The position numbers were made by a program, and so were the translations under genes. A stretch of DNA of 64,000 nt from Prostheceraeus crozeri. Its lineage: Eukaryota; Platyhelminthes; Polycladida; Euryleptidae. This document shows positions 1 to 11,502 of this stretch, in pieces; within the stretch, counting starts at the first letter, position 1; every line of letters starts with the position of its first letter. The notes under the pieces were generated by a model, which made no database searches, was not told the DNA's origin, and worked only from the letters and a program-made list of their open reading frames with translations. The stretch spans positions 1-64,000 of the forward strand of contig CAJQUW010007951.1 in NCBI GenBank assembly GCA_907163375.1, read 5' to 3'.

Positions 1-721
1 CCAACCAACGTTACCTTAAATGCCGTCAGCTAAACCAATATCTTAGCTTCTTGAATACCTCTTCGCCCATCGGACGTCAATGGCATTAATCTGGGCTACA
101 TGGTAAGATTAAATTCACTTTCAATGAAAGATTCACGAGATAATTCGGTGCCAAAATATTAGAAATCCAGCAATCCGGTATGTCAGGCGAATAGCTGGAT
201 ATTCCGAAATCAGATGGCCGGATAGTTACTTTGATAATTGCTCTTCTGATCACGTGATTACTCATTGCCTGAATTAATTTGTGTTTTAGTGTGGGAATAA
301 TCGCAATCTACCGTATATAATAAATCCAACGTGGTGGCAATATTCCACCACTATCACTAAGAAGAAGAATGTCTCTGACTTTCACATCATGCGAACAGTG
401 CAAGTCTAGTGTTAAGTTTGTAATATCACAACAACGGCCATCCTCTGACGAAATCAGTGAAATCTCAATGTGGCCAAATTTGTTGGTTTCCACGAGAAAG
501 GGATCTCGGATCGTGCGACACGGGAGAAGACCTCCAGACTGCTCACTTCAATTATCGCTATACTAATTGCGCATGGTTCACGTAAAGCTAGAAAATGATA
601 GCTGAGTTATCGTGATGATATTCATGAATTCGAATATCAACATCAACTGAATCCTGATGTACTCGTGTTTGAATATGCGAGTTTGAAAGTGAGAATGAGT
701 TACCGTAAAACTGGCTGATGC
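1..721. other. no gene recognised
   Basis: Short open frames on both strands (308-566) overlap each other and show no family motif or coding bias that I can see. I see no repeat ends here. Treated as non-coding flank. Confidence 0.5.
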
Positions 722-1710
722 CAGTCAGGGGGGTAATTACAGCCACGTTGCTTCATGTTTTTTCGCATTCGCCCCTTGTATTGATGACCAATAAGTCACT
801 CTAGGTGCACAATTGTCCCTGAGGACAACAGGGCCAATAGCAAAGACAACGTTTGGGATCTTGTTGCTTCAATTATGGCAACAAATCAATGAGCCTACGA
901 GACAGAATCTGATGACCGGTTTCAAGACATGTGGAATCTCTCCCCCGGATTCCTCGATTCAGGGCAATGAAGCGTGTCGTTGGGACAAGCAAACACAAGG
1001 CAGCAAGACAAGGTCAAGATATCTGCAGAGATTTGGATGCTTCTCTAGTTAGCATTCTGACCAGCATGCGCGGACAAAATACAGAGAGGAGGCCTAGAGG
1101 CGCCATGGTCACTGCTGGCCGCCCAATACAAAGTGACAGTATCAAATCGCAACAAGATCGTCAACGGCAACGTCAACCGAGTCCACAATACGGTGCATAT
1201 GCTAGATCATCGAGCAAATCATCAAGCACACCCTCGAGCACATTACAAGCAGCTCCCACAATGACAATACAGATGAGGAAGAAGAATGTGGAATATGTTC
1301 AATAGAATTCAGCAAATCCAGTGGTGCAGACTGGGTCCAGTGCACATCATGCTTGATCTGGACGTGTAAAGATTGCAACGAATCAACAACAGACAGATAC
1401 TTTAAATGTATTCTATGCTCATGATATGCTAGAATTAGAACTTTGATGGATATCCTTGTTTTTACTTTCTTGTAAATTATTTTTACGGGTCTTTAACGGG
1501 TGGCTGTAATTGGCCTGATTTTTGTTTTAAAAATGATACCACCCGGAAAATTAATCTCAGGGTTAAAGACAACTCAAAGTTCTAAAATTTAAACTAGATT
1601 CATAAATTAAATTCGATTCCTGCAGTTCATTGCGGTAAAATAGACTCTCTTGAAAGCCAAATAAAAACTAATTGAAAAAAACATGAAAAAGTGGCTGTAA
1701 TTAGCCCGTA
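722..1710 (+). mobile_element. deleted pogo/Tigger-type element, transposase tail
   Basis: Plain DNA transposon remnant. Ends are inverted: TAATTACAGCCAC at 734-746 and its complement at 1691-1703, with further similarity inward. The coding debris (about 813-1422, plus strand) is the C-terminal part of a DDE_1/pogo-type transposase: a segment reading QLWQQINEPTRQNLMTGFKTC (around 858-942) matches the linker downstream of the catalytic core in jerky/Tigger proteins. It is followed by a basic, Q/S-rich stretch and a zinc-binding tail (about 1275-1425) with spacing CxxC...WVQCxxC...CxxC...CxxC, a PHD-like knuckle seen in some pogo-group transposases. Three frames are used, so there are at least two frameshifts, near 940 and 1275. 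The helix-turn-helix and DDD core are missing. Non-functional, mobilisable at most in trans. The exact outer ends are uncertain. Confidence 0.65.
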
Positions 1711-3137
1711 TTACGGTCCCAGTTCCTTCACTTTTCTCCCTTTTCGCCTCTCATCAACTCGGTGTTCCTGTTTAGCCCCCTAGTTATTTAGTAATGTATC
1801 TTTCTCTACACTCCGAAATAGATTGGTTATCCGAGAAAAACTTTTCAACTTTACCAAATATTTGATATTTACTTGGAAAATTTATAAGATTTGAATAGTT
1901 TAACAAACGCTTTGGAAATTTAACAAATTTGAGAAATGCGCCTGACATGCCTAACAAATATTTGTTAAATTTTGTATGTAAGTCGACTTTAACGAATTGT
2001 GCGAAATTTAGAAAACGTTTATCAAATGCCTGGGTAATATTTGTTTGGTTATCCAAACAAATGATTTTTTTGCATTTACTAAGTTAGATGAAAGAATAAT
2101 CTTGCAATAGGCATGATCGGCTTATGAGTAACTGTCGCAAAAGGCGGTTTTAATTGCATGGTGATTTCAATGTGCGGTAACTTCACCCGTACAATTTCTT
2201 GAACTCATGCATATCACAAGGATGATCACCAGCTCTCATAAACTCTGATTACAATCATCTCTCAATAAAATATAAATGCAACGTCACAGGTAATACATTT
2301 AATGATTAAATGAATACAATTATGATTAATACAATTAAAAATTATGATAATACAATTAATGATACAGGTAATACAATTAAATGATTGAAAAATGGAATAA
2401 TTGTCAGGAAACTGTTGATATTTTTCTATGATGGTACCACCAATTTCTTTCAAATCTTAAAGACAGTGCATGATGTCATTTTCATGGATATCAACATATG
2501 AGACATATAGGGCCTATATATGAAATATGCATGTCTACTATTATTTCGAGTATTTTATGTATGCCCATTTATATTTGATGAAATGGTGTGTATAAAATGA
2601 ATATTCAGGTGACTTCATCATTTATCTCTCTCTTTCTCACTCACTCACTAGTTACTTATTAGTTACATGAATTACTTAGTTAGTAATTTGCAAAATTTAT
2701 GATATTAGATCAGCATGTAACTGAACCAAACACTTGAATAAGTATCTCGCTCAGTCTGCGCAATCGTATTTTGATGTCCCATGAAGTTAGCATTAGTTTT
2801 ATCATTAATTTTCGGTTGATTTCGAGCCGAAAAAGCATTTTCTCTGTATTTGAGGGGCAGGAGGGATTGGAAAAGATGTGAGCAAATTTGGAAATGAACT
2901 ATTTGTTGATGCTACTCTATTGTTGATGGCGAGAAAATGGGTTTAAATGGTGTGTGAAGTTAGCATTAATGTTAGCATTAACTTTGATCTTTTAGTGATA
3001 TTTTCTCCTATTTCCTTTAATTTTTTTACTTCGGTGTGTTGATGAGCAAATTCCTGGTTGGAGAATGCACTTATACGTGAATTTTGAGACGCGAGCAAAT
3101 TATCTGAAAAACGTTAATCCTGGAGTTAATGCTAGCT
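1711..3137. other. AT-rich intergenic DNA with imperfect ATACAATTAA repeats
   Basis: No gene recognised. At 2286-2390 the motif AATACAATTAA recurs imperfectly five or so times, a simple degenerate repeat. At 1790-2060 a pyrimidine- and AAATTT-rich segment gives a 90-residue minus frame without recognisable content. Confidence 0.45.
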
Positions 3138-4166
3138 TCATCGCCTATATTTGCTGGCACCTCTGCTAAACGAGGACGACCTCCGTGTACACTGTCTCCA
3201 GCACCACCTTAAGATATCCAATATCCGATAATTTTCGATGGAGTAACCGAGGTATGTCACATTTCCACCTAAATGCCGGTAAACTATGCAAGAATTTCTA
3301 TGAACTATGTGAATCAGATGCAATCCGCATTTTGCATGCCATGTGCAGGATTTCCTGTTAATGTTGTAGTGATGCATAGAGGCATCCAACAAGTCGACAA
3401 CTCCCATATCGGTATTGCAGCGAAGGACGAGAAGGGTTTAAAAACTCCAACACGACTGTATTGTCGGTTTCTTGTTCAGAACCATGGCAAACAGAATTGC
3501 AAATTTTTTTAAAGTCTGTTTACGTAATTCATCTTTCTCCATGCTCGAACCTTCACCCTGATCGCACGCCTGTCAAACATGATATTATTCGACCACAGTT
3601 TCAACGTAGAAAGTATTTCATCTGTTTAAAAATAGATTGATAAAAAAGGATTGTCGTCTGCGTTTTCTGGACATTGTATCGACGGATTCAAGCCGGTAAA
3701 TCCTGAAAACTCAGGCAAAGGTTCCGGTCTGTGATCGTTTTCACAAGTTACAAAATGCCAGCCTTGTCAGGGAGTTAGATATGATGTTGCCCTCTCATTT
3801 CACTGTCAGACGTCGATATTTCATCACTACCGCTTTCACCATCATCAGTACCGTCATCCGCATCATCAAAACCTAAGTCTCGAATCGCAGCCATGAATAC
3901 ATTTCTGTGTGGTCTTTGCGAAGCCATTTCAATCAAAATAATGATTCAGTGAAGTGCAACAAGATTGTCAGTTTCATCAACTCAGTGAACTTTAATCAAA
4001 TATATAAACCTGAATCTTCGCATTGAGAGACGCAATTTCGTTACAGAAATTGTATGGCATTATCAGCATGACTGGCACCGCCAATCATATTGTCCGTCGA
4101 ATGTTGGGGAACACGATCACATTGATCTGCCATGCATTAGTATCGATGTCAACGGATGCGAAAGGG
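3138..4166 (-). mobile_element. internally deleted piggyBac-type transposon
   Basis: Minus-strand remnant of a piggyBac transposase. The N-terminal piece (about 3930-3770) starts MASQRPHRNVF and runs into an acidic stretch (DDADDGTDDGES), typical of piggyBac proteins. Next comes PLPEFSGFTGLNP (around 3716-3680), matching the conserved F-x-G-x-x-G segment at the start of the DDE domain. After a deletion, the C-terminal part (3407-3210) reads MGVVDLLDASMHHYNINRKS, matching the family's GGVD-x-x-D-x-x-x-x-Y motif with the last catalytic D, and a following helix with HLIHIVHRNSCIVYRH. At the 5' side of the gene the sequence GCGAAAGGG abuts TTAA at 4167-4170; TTAACCCTTTCGC is a usual piggyBac end. 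I did not find the partner end near 3.1 kb. Several frame changes; dead copy. Confidence 0.65.
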
Positions 4167-4170
4167 TTAA

Positions 4171-5444
4171 GCATATTTTGTCAGTGTACTGCATCTGGAG
4201 ATCATTACTCCTCTCCCTGTACTATTAGGGAGATAGTATGCTAGCTCTGGCAAAACTAGTTTGTTCTTGTCCACCGAGTTTGATTTTATTATATGAGCTG
4301 ACTTATCCACCCACCAGCGCAACAATAAAAGGTCCCCCGATCGGCACGTTTGGGCCAACGTATATTCCTAGTTAAAAACTGGAACATTCTTGAACACTGT
4401 GTGACGACTGGTTTCTTGGGATGCTTGTAAAAAAGTAAATCAGGTATTTAAGCATCTGATGGGTTGGGAATTGTAATTGAGATGATAAAGACTAGTAGGA
4501 GACTGTTATATAAGAGATAGCACTTGTTTGATAAGTTGTCAATATCCGACAAAGTCACAACCTATGGATATAAGTACTTGTCATCGATCTGAGAGTAATT
4601 GAGCTTTTTGCAAATATCATCCCCGTATCACATCAAAATTTACTTGTATTCGACATTTTGAGTCTCAGCATTTCATGAATTCACGCGTCTTCTGGTAGGT
4701 AAAAATGCTGTCAGTTTTTTTGGAGAGACCACCTCAAAGAAAATTGCTTGGAAAAACTCACAGTAACAGAAGGAATATATACGTACGGATATTTTAAGAA
4801 AAATGTTGTATTCTGATTAACGCTGTGTGACATTTGACTATGTCAGAAGGACATTTTACGAAAAATTCGCTAAAAGACAAATTCCCCTAAATTTCTGGGC
4901 AGCAACACTTCTTTTAAATATCATCGCCATATTTCAATCATTTTTCAATTGTTGGCCCATGGATGGCACAAACAATCGCTACCATTGACTTGATTCAACT
5001 TCTACAGAAATGGCTACTTTCCTCGTCCAATCACACCGAGATCACGCGCGCGTGTGCTCATGATTTCCAAGCATTCGTGAATGGCTGACTGCTCGGCGGT
5101 GCCATTTAGTGCATGCAGTCGACATAGGAAATCTCATCTCTATGCGAGGATCGCGCGAAAGTAGATTCGAACTCGATGATTATTGTCAATTCAACATCTA
5201 ACCTGTCTGTTAGTGAAATTTAAATGAATGAATACATAACATGAATATTCCTCTATATCCTCTATGAGTGTGTAAACAGAAGGCTCGCATACTCAGCGAT
5301 TAAATGTTCTTAAACATTGCATTAATAACATATGCTGTTATCAGAAGAAAGCAAATTATGTAAAGCTCAAGTCTCATGAATTCAGCAGCGTCATCGAATA
5401 TCAAAAATTGAATTTTTAATCAAATTCTGAAAAATACATTTCAT
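4171..5444. other. no gene recognised
   Basis: Unremarkable sequence; small open frames at 4023-4358 lack support. No repeat ends or RNA gene signals seen. Confidence 0.4.
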
Positions 5445-5727
5445 ATGTTGAAGTTGTACATAACTCGATGAAATCTCATTCGAAATAGACTTTGACTGTC
5501 TGATGTGTGTCTCAAGTAATGTCAAATGATGTCTGCACTATCTCTGAGCTTAATGTTTTGCTGGGATGGAGTGTTTTCATAAATGCAGCTATCTGTCGTC
5601 TTGAATGTGTTGATTTCCGATACTCACACGTTTCAGATGTTGAAGTTGTACATAACTCGATGAAATCTCATTCGAAATAGACTTTGACTGTTTGATGTGT
5701 GTCTCAAGTAATGTCAAATGATGTCTA
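5445..5727 (+). repeat. direct duplication, ~90 bp, 192-bp spacing
   Basis: The segment starting ATGTTGAAGTTGTACATAAC at 5445 recurs at 5637, running about 90 bp each with essentially one visible difference, and ends in AATGATGTCT. The intervening ~100 bp occurs once. This looks like one and a half units of a 192-bp tandem repeat or a recent local duplication. Confidence 0.8.
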
Positions 5728-6320
5728 CATGATGTCTACGGAGACCATCAACACTCGTAACACGAGCGAAAATGGACGATAAATCCTGGAGTTAATGTGA
5801 GTGACAAACATAACACGAAGACACAGGACTTGCTCACTTGATGCTAGCTCATTGTATTGATGTGGTTGAATCGAGTAGAGTGTACGTTGTGTTGATCCAC
5901 TACAAGTACTTGCTTCTCAACTCTCAAGAGTATTTCAAATGGAAAGTTCTCCTCTTACATGAGGTATTAATTCCGATTTCATAGAGATTCCTACTCTCTT
6001 TATTACGATGTATCAACTTTACATAAGTCTCAAAACTTTTCTACACAACAACCATTGAATTGCAACAAAACTTTCATTATTTCATGACAATGCGAAACTG
6101 TTCATTCAAGTTGAAGATCGTTTTCCACGGTCTCTAGAGTGATGATTTCAAAATTCATGTGCAAGAAATCTTAAGGTGAAAGAATATACATAAAGACCTC
6201 GCAAATCCTGAAAATGCAAATTAATTTAAATTGATAGTAGTAGAGTCAACTCACTTGTAATTCCAGACACCACAACTTCACACATTTTATAAAAAGAATA
6301 TCTTCAAGAATACCTTGATG
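5728..6320. other. no gene recognised
   Basis: No open frame, repeat end or RNA signal that I can support. Confidence 0.4.
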
Positions 6321-6480
6321 ATCGCCGTGGCACAGTGGCTAATTCCTTGGCCTAGCGATCCTTTGGTCCAGAGGTCGAGCCCTGAAAATGTCATTGCAAG
6401 TCGGCAGTAAAGGTCCAAATAAAATTCTAGTCGAATTAAGACACGACACGTTAAAAAAATTCGAAGGATCCAGAAAATGG
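6321..6480 (+). repeat. tRNA-derived SINE head
   Basis: Begins GATCGCCGTGGCACAGTGG at about 6320. It contains a pol III box A (TGGCACAGTGG, 6328-6338) and, 35 bp later, a box B-like element (GGTCGAGCCCT, 6373-6383). The order and spacing match the tRNA-like head of SINEs. The following ~90 bp (TCGGCAGTAAAGGTCC and on) would be the body. I see no clear tail or target duplication, so the right end is approximate. Confidence 0.6.
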
Positions 6481-6839
6481 AAGATACCAAAGTTAAACAA
6501 CTACCCTAGTGGAGAATCCTGTAAATAAGTAGGTAATTGAAAGTCATGAACGAATGAATATAAATTAATACTAACGACATAGAGTGACCTACTCCAGTAT
6601 AGGGAGTGAAATACGTATAATGGCTAGTCAATTCAACTTAAGACGGGAAGGGAAATAAATTAATACTTATAAACGATTTTATTTTACCATATAAGAACTG
6701 AAATAAGAGTTCGTCATGGACCTGACGAAAAGCTAACTTAAAAATGACAAAAGGTGAAAATAAGAAACCTAAAAAACCAAAATTAAGTTTGCTTTGTATG
6801 GAGTCATCAGGGAGGAACCATGTGACTGTATGAAGCAAG

Positions 6840-8440
6840 GTTTCGGCCCCTTACCTCCAACCTATACCACATGGCGGGGCCAGGCCAACCATATCGAATG
6901 TACGACATGGAAGGTCTCTCCAAGCCTGAGGAAACATAGCAGAACCTAACCGAAAATAATTTTTTTTGGAATTTTTAGGACAAAAGGAAGCACATGAAAC
7001 TGGAAGAGGTTTTCTTAGCCCAACATGCCAATGATGGATGGCATCTGGCGGGGCGAGAAGCAACCAAACTTAAAAACGGGGAACCTATTCTTTGAGAAGG
7101 ACTTTGTGCAAGAATTAACCAGCAAATTAGCCTTAGCCCTTAGCTCTTGATGTGAAGGCGGAAGCATCAGATGAAATCCTGGCGAACCTGATGAGTTGGG
7201 CAGCAAAGATGTTTAAGCCAGTGTTCAAAGGCATATTACTCTCGGGGAAAGTATCAAGCACCATCGCGAAGCTGAACTCATCAACCTTGTGGTAAACCTC
7301 TGTGATGTATTGGCCACCATCTTCGATCCTGATTTTAACATCCAAATAATTAGCACATTTGTTGTTGTCTCCGTTTCTGCTAGCTAAGAGATCTATCGGG
7401 TAGATTTCAGGAAGGATCTTATCAAAATGTTTGTAGTTAAACACACAAATGTCGTCGATATACCTAGTGGTACGAAAGAGAAGTTTGGCTAATTCAAATC
7501 TCTTACTCGCTAGGAATCCCCTCACAAACTCCCTGTAAGCCAAAAACAGGTCAGCTAAGAGTGAGCTGGAATTCCCGCCCATAGGTTTGCCTCGCATTTG
7601 CTTGAAGACAAGTCCCCCGAAAGTGACAAAAGTGTTATCCAGGATGAAACTAATAGCATTAAGGAATTGGGTTTTGGACCAGCAGTGATACCCTCTGTAT
7701 TTTTTATTTGAGAAGAAGGTTCTATAATAGCCAATGCAAATAAAGCTCTTGGAACTGCTTAAAATTAACTCACATAAGTCTTTCAAGGCCTCCAAAACAT
7801 GGTCCAAATTAAGATTCGTATAGAGTGTGGAGAAATCATATACTTGTAAGGAGTGGCAATTCAAACCCGACATCCTGTCTAGGAATTCCCCAGAAGAGTT
7901 AATGCTCCGGAGGCGTTCACACCTGAATTATGCTTGATGGAAAGGCCATAACTACAAAACTTGCAAACCTTTGCTCACAATAATGGCCAAATCTTTGAAA
8001 GTGTTGTTCCTGGCACCAGCTATGAACCTACTATTATACGGATTCTTGTGCAATTTAGGTATCCAGAAAAGTTTAGGTAAAACCATGAACTTATCTTTAA
8101 CCGTTATGCCAAAGGAATCCTTGAGGGCGGTGCAATGTTCGGCACTCGTATGTCATTATTGGAAGAAATTACTGGTGCGTAAGTCTGATTACCAACAGCA
8201 TTGAAACTGCTAAGGTCAAAGCCTCGTTCAAGAGGACAATGAGGCAATACTTCCTACACACTATGACAAAATTGTTGGCGGCCTTATTCGCCGGAGTAAT
8301 GACGTAATTCTTCTGAAAGCTTGAAATGAAGTTTCTACACTCCTTAGATCTTAGTACCTCGTGCGAATGCAAAGATGGAAAGCTAGAACTTAGGAAGGAA
8401 ATGCGATTCTAAAAATTCAAGAGAGAAACGCGATTTTAGC
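6840..8440 (-). mobile_element. Penelope-like reverse transcriptase, YDFSTLYT lineage, broken
   Basis: Retroelement fossil on the minus strand. Parts in reading order: an N-terminal segment with KNYVITPANKAANNFVIV (about 8310-8260); a fingers segment with LPKLFWIPKLHKNP (about 8080-8035); the palm, with YDFSTLYTNL (around 7840) as motif A, GKPMGG and LLADLFLA (around 7590-7540), the catalytic RYIDD (around 7475-7460) and YLDV-type motif (around 7355); and a thumb-like tail to about 7000. Motifs are of the Penelope-like class (YLP/RYIDD) rather than LINE or LTR types. The YDFSTLYT signature belongs to a lineage common in aquatic invertebrates, possibly the Naiad-type branch with an N-terminal GIY-YIG domain; no such domain was seen here. 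At least a few breaks; not intact. Ends are not defined. Confidence 0.7.
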
Positions 8441-9075
8441 TATGTTAGCAGCGTTCATGCCCCAGTATGGGGGCAGTGATGTTGAACAATTATTTTTTCA
8501 GGAATAACTTAATGTAATGATTATTCAACCGTTTTGATGCACACATGATAACACAGAATTAGATTCATCTGCGCGCTTCGGTTTCCTAGAAAGAAAGAAT
8601 CATATCTAACCGTAATATCGAAATGTCACATGACAGAATTAGATAGCGTGATCCTTCTCGAATGGATAATTCGGGTATCGCTTGCTATCGGAAATGGCAA
8701 ACAATAAGCTGTCAGCAGAGGACACCAGAGCCAGTGAGAGATGCGTGCCTGCTGTGATATCACTTTGCACACACCAAAACACACATCGTCTAGCTAATAT
8801 TCGATTCAGTGTATATACTATGCAGTAAGGAATGGTGAGAAGACGATGGTGAAATCATCAAGTGAACTAATTTTCGTACGCCTGCTACTTTTTTTAATAA
8901 TGATCAGAAGGGCCAACATTATGGAGAAAATTTGTGCGCAATGATCTGAATTCTTCGAATCTGAAGGAATTTTGGCAATCGAAGCACTTTGCTGGAACTC
9001 ACATTAATCCGCAAGCGACGCACGACTTTATTTCCTATCTCTGTAAGGTATTAGGAATTCCTTTTTGCTAACTTA
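8441..9075. other. no separate gene; probably 5' part of the following Tigger remnant
   Basis: No open frame. The last ~200 bp precede a transposase tail in the same direction and may be its decayed upstream coding region. Confidence 0.35.
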
Positions 9076-9549
9076 ATGGATTCCTCGATGAGTCGTCGAT
9101 TTCGAATTGCACGATTCAACGTATTGGATGCATTGCATATGATCGCTTGTGCATGGAACAAGGTTACTGAAACAACGATTCGCAATTGTTGGAGAAAAGC
9201 GAAGTTTGAGTCAAGCGAAATCCCAACTTTGAGTGAATCAGTTACGACGACTGATTCAACGATTCCTTTTCCGGAGGGAATGACAAGTAACAGTTTTAAA
9301 GAATGGGTAGATATCGACAGCGAAGCACCAGTGTCAGCTGAAATGACAACTGAGGAGGAGGAAGAAGAACTCATGCAAGAAATAGAATCTTCCACAAAGC
9401 GACAAATCGTAGACGTGGACGACGATTCTGAGTCCGATTCTGAGGTTGAGGCGACGCCCATCAATGTTGAAATGCTCCAAATGCTACGTCGTCTTCGTAT
9501 TGGACTCGAGAATAGAGGGTTCAATTCAATAGAACAATTCAAACGCTAG
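9076..9549 (+). pseudogene. Tigger/pogo transposase C-terminal fragment
   Basis: An open frame of 157 residues. The start RFNVLDALHMIACAWNKVTETTIRNCWRKAKF aligns in type with the post-catalytic helices of Tigger/jerky transposases (pattern S-L-L-D-A-hydrophobic, W, T-I-x-N-C-F/W-x-K-A). It is followed by a Ser/Thr-rich linker, an acidic run of glutamates (around 9355-9375), a second acidic Asp/Ser run and a terminal helix (VEMLQMLRRLRIGLENRG) like the C-terminal tail of these proteins. The DNA-binding and DDD parts are absent upstream. Alternative: an exon of a domesticated Tigger gene, but no flanking exon is visible. Confidence 0.6.
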
Positions 9550-9880
9550 ATTCTCAAGTAAGGGAATTTCTTCGAAGGCAGCCATAGAAATAAATGAAAT
9601 TGGATTCATTCTTATCGTAATTTTTAAAACTGCGAGTGCTGTTGATTCCATAATTATCGGATAACGTAATTATATACATAATTCAGCACGCTTCATCTTT
9701 TTTATTTTGCAAGAATAACTAAAACAAACGACAATTTGAAGAAAAAAACACATGGGTTTCACAATACGTGTACTCAATCAGTATAGGGTATTGTATGCAT
9801 GAATGACGGAACATGAATGAACCGAATTACTGGGTCTATAAATATAGTAGGTAGTCCTTATATATGCAAATTACATGATT

Positions 9881-9969
9881 CTGTAGGGAACTTCGGTTAA
9901 TGAGCCCAGCCGCTTAATAAGCCCAGATTGACCCGGTCCTGGGGTGGGCTTATTAAGCGGAGACTACTG
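9881..9969. repeat. short palindromic MITE, ~89 bp
   Basis: The sequence GCCGCTTAATAAGCCCA (about 9910-9926) is answered by TGGGCTTATTAAGCGG (9945-9960), giving a strong hairpin with a short loop. Outer ends are CTGTAGGGAACT and its weaker partner AGACTACTG, followed by TA. The 'cttaataagc' design resembles terminal repeats of pogo/Tigger elements, so this is probably a solo-terminus MITE. Confidence 0.6.
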
Positions 9970-10289
9970 TAATTACACTTCTAGCAAACCGAAGCTGATA
10001 AACAAAATATTTAATTCTGTGCATGATAATGAGCAATCGAAAATTGCACCAATGCCTAGAAAGCTTGGTTTCGATGAAAGCTTGCCATACATGTTACGTG
10101 GTCTTGGCGAGTCTTCTTTTAGTAATGTCTAGCAAGGAGATCTTTGGCAATCATGTTGTTATTTCCAGCAACAGCCGTTCACTTTTCCAATGTCCGTCGC
10201 TCCAGCTCGGCTATTTGGCCCATTCTGGATATGAGAGCCTCCAGTGCGAGATGTTCAAGAATTTGAAATTATGAAAGTTGCTTTTTGAA

Positions 10290-10440
10290 GAAATGAAATC
10301 ACATCCATGAAACTTACAATAAGTCAAAAGGCAAAAGTTGTTTACTTCCTAAAATCATTGGAAAGCTGAAATGCAATGCAGAGTGCGGTCGGTGCTGCTA
10401 AAAAATTGAACACATCAGAAAGTGGAGAAGCATGATTGAG
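10290..10440 (+). pseudogene. possible Tigger helix-turn-helix remnant
   Basis: A plus-strand reading near 10310 gives MKLTISQKAKVVYFLKSLES, then a stop, then AVGAAKKLNTSES. It resembles the first DNA-binding helix block of Tigger/CENP-B-like transposases (LT-x-x-x-K-x-x-x-I-x-x-L-E...AAKxF). Near 10754-10830 there is a degenerate segment with TATAACGAAC and AAAACGAACC like Tigger termini. Short and decayed; weak support. Confidence 0.3.
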
Positions 10441-11190
10441 AAACATATATTTAGTCTTCGGATTCTTAGTGGTTGATTCTTTCCGTGATTGGTAACCCTT
10501 CGTAAATAGGTAGGTAATTTCTTTTGGAATATGTAAGATAATCAGGAATATGAATAGTAGTTGGCATTAGTTTGAGAATTAGAACACTGTTGAAGAGTAG
10601 GATGTTTGCCTGATTCGGTAATTAGTTTGAATTAACTAGCACGTGTCTCTGATGCTCTAATATTGAAATGATGTGGTCTGGCGCAACTGATCTCCAGTGT
10701 GAAAAGGAAACTTATCGCATAAAAGTCTTCTGTTAAATTAAGAGGAATAATAGAATCGAGACTCGCTATACTGAACCCTTATAACGAACATTCGCCTAAA
10801 ACGAACCTTGTCCAGGGATCCCAACTTTTTTTAATTATTTTCAATAGGAATCGAATAAAGAAAAATATTATAGAATCCAAATCATGTGGAAATGAAACGC
10901 TTGAATTTTATCTTCCCGAACTGACTCATCTCATCGTGATTGGAAACTGCTGTCGTGATCAAATCTATAAAGCCGATACAGATGGATTATGCCATAGGAA
11001 GTCACATCGAACACTCGCACAACAATATTGAGATTCTTTCTATATATATTGAGAAATGCAAGCTTTTACAACACTACATGTGTATTTTGTCACGGATCCA
11101 TGTTACCAAATTAGGGATGACCAGCCTTCATGCCCTGACGACTCACCAGGAAAGGGTTATTAATATATGGTGAGAGTTGTGGTGCATCTA

Positions 11191-11272
11191 CAGGTTGACG
11201 GTCTCGAACCGCGGACCTTCTGCATTTGCGTAACGGAGTGTAGTCTTTTATCAACTGAGCTATCCTACCACT
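11191..11272 (-). repeat. tRNA-like sequence (tRNA pseudogene or SINE head)
   Basis: Minus strand contains box A TAGCTCAGTTGA (11262-11251) and a perfect box B GGTTCGAGACC (11210-11200), with tRNA-like spacing. Acceptor and T stems do not pair cleanly and no normal anticodon arm forms, so a working tRNA gene is unlikely. It lies just upstream of a fibronectin III exon, probably in an intron. Confidence 0.5.
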
Positions 11273-11294
11273 GAGTAATGTTTTCTGTCTGTAG

Positions 11295-11502
11295 ATTCAT
11301 CGTCAATGCGTGAACCCATCTGAGTGTACCGAGAAGAATGCCACCGTTCCTCATGTAGAAGGTGTCGAAGCAACAATTAGGATTCAACATACGATCACCG
11401 GACTAAAGAAATACGGCTTATATCGTGTCTCTATTTAGTGCTGTACCAGTCGTGGGGCAGGAATGCCCAGTGCTCCTCCAGAAATCCGGACTAAACAAGA
11501 TG
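11295..11502 (+). CDS. fibronectin III exon (second half of a domain), in-frame stop
   Basis: Exon of an extracellular multi-domain protein. Acceptor CTGTAG precedes 11295 and donor G|GTTAGC follows 11502; length 208 bp, ending in phase 1. The frame reads ...IRIQHTITGLKKYGLYRVSI, a stop, then CCTSRGAGMPSAPPEIRTKQD. This is the E-F-G strand half of a fibronectin III domain (GL-x-x-Y-x-L-Y-x-V-x-I...T-S-x-G-x-G-x-x-S). The TAG at 11436-11438 sits where the family has a Tyr/Val codon; the frame is otherwise open on both sides. The exon joins the next one in matching phase. Either a disabled allele or pseudogene, or an error in the source sequence. The parent gene (contactin-, sidekick- or receptor-phosphatase-like) cannot be named. 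Confidence 0.65.

Noticed and set aside
11191-11272. Working tRNA gene
   Set aside because: Boxes A and B are good but acceptor, anticodon and T stems do not pair properly.
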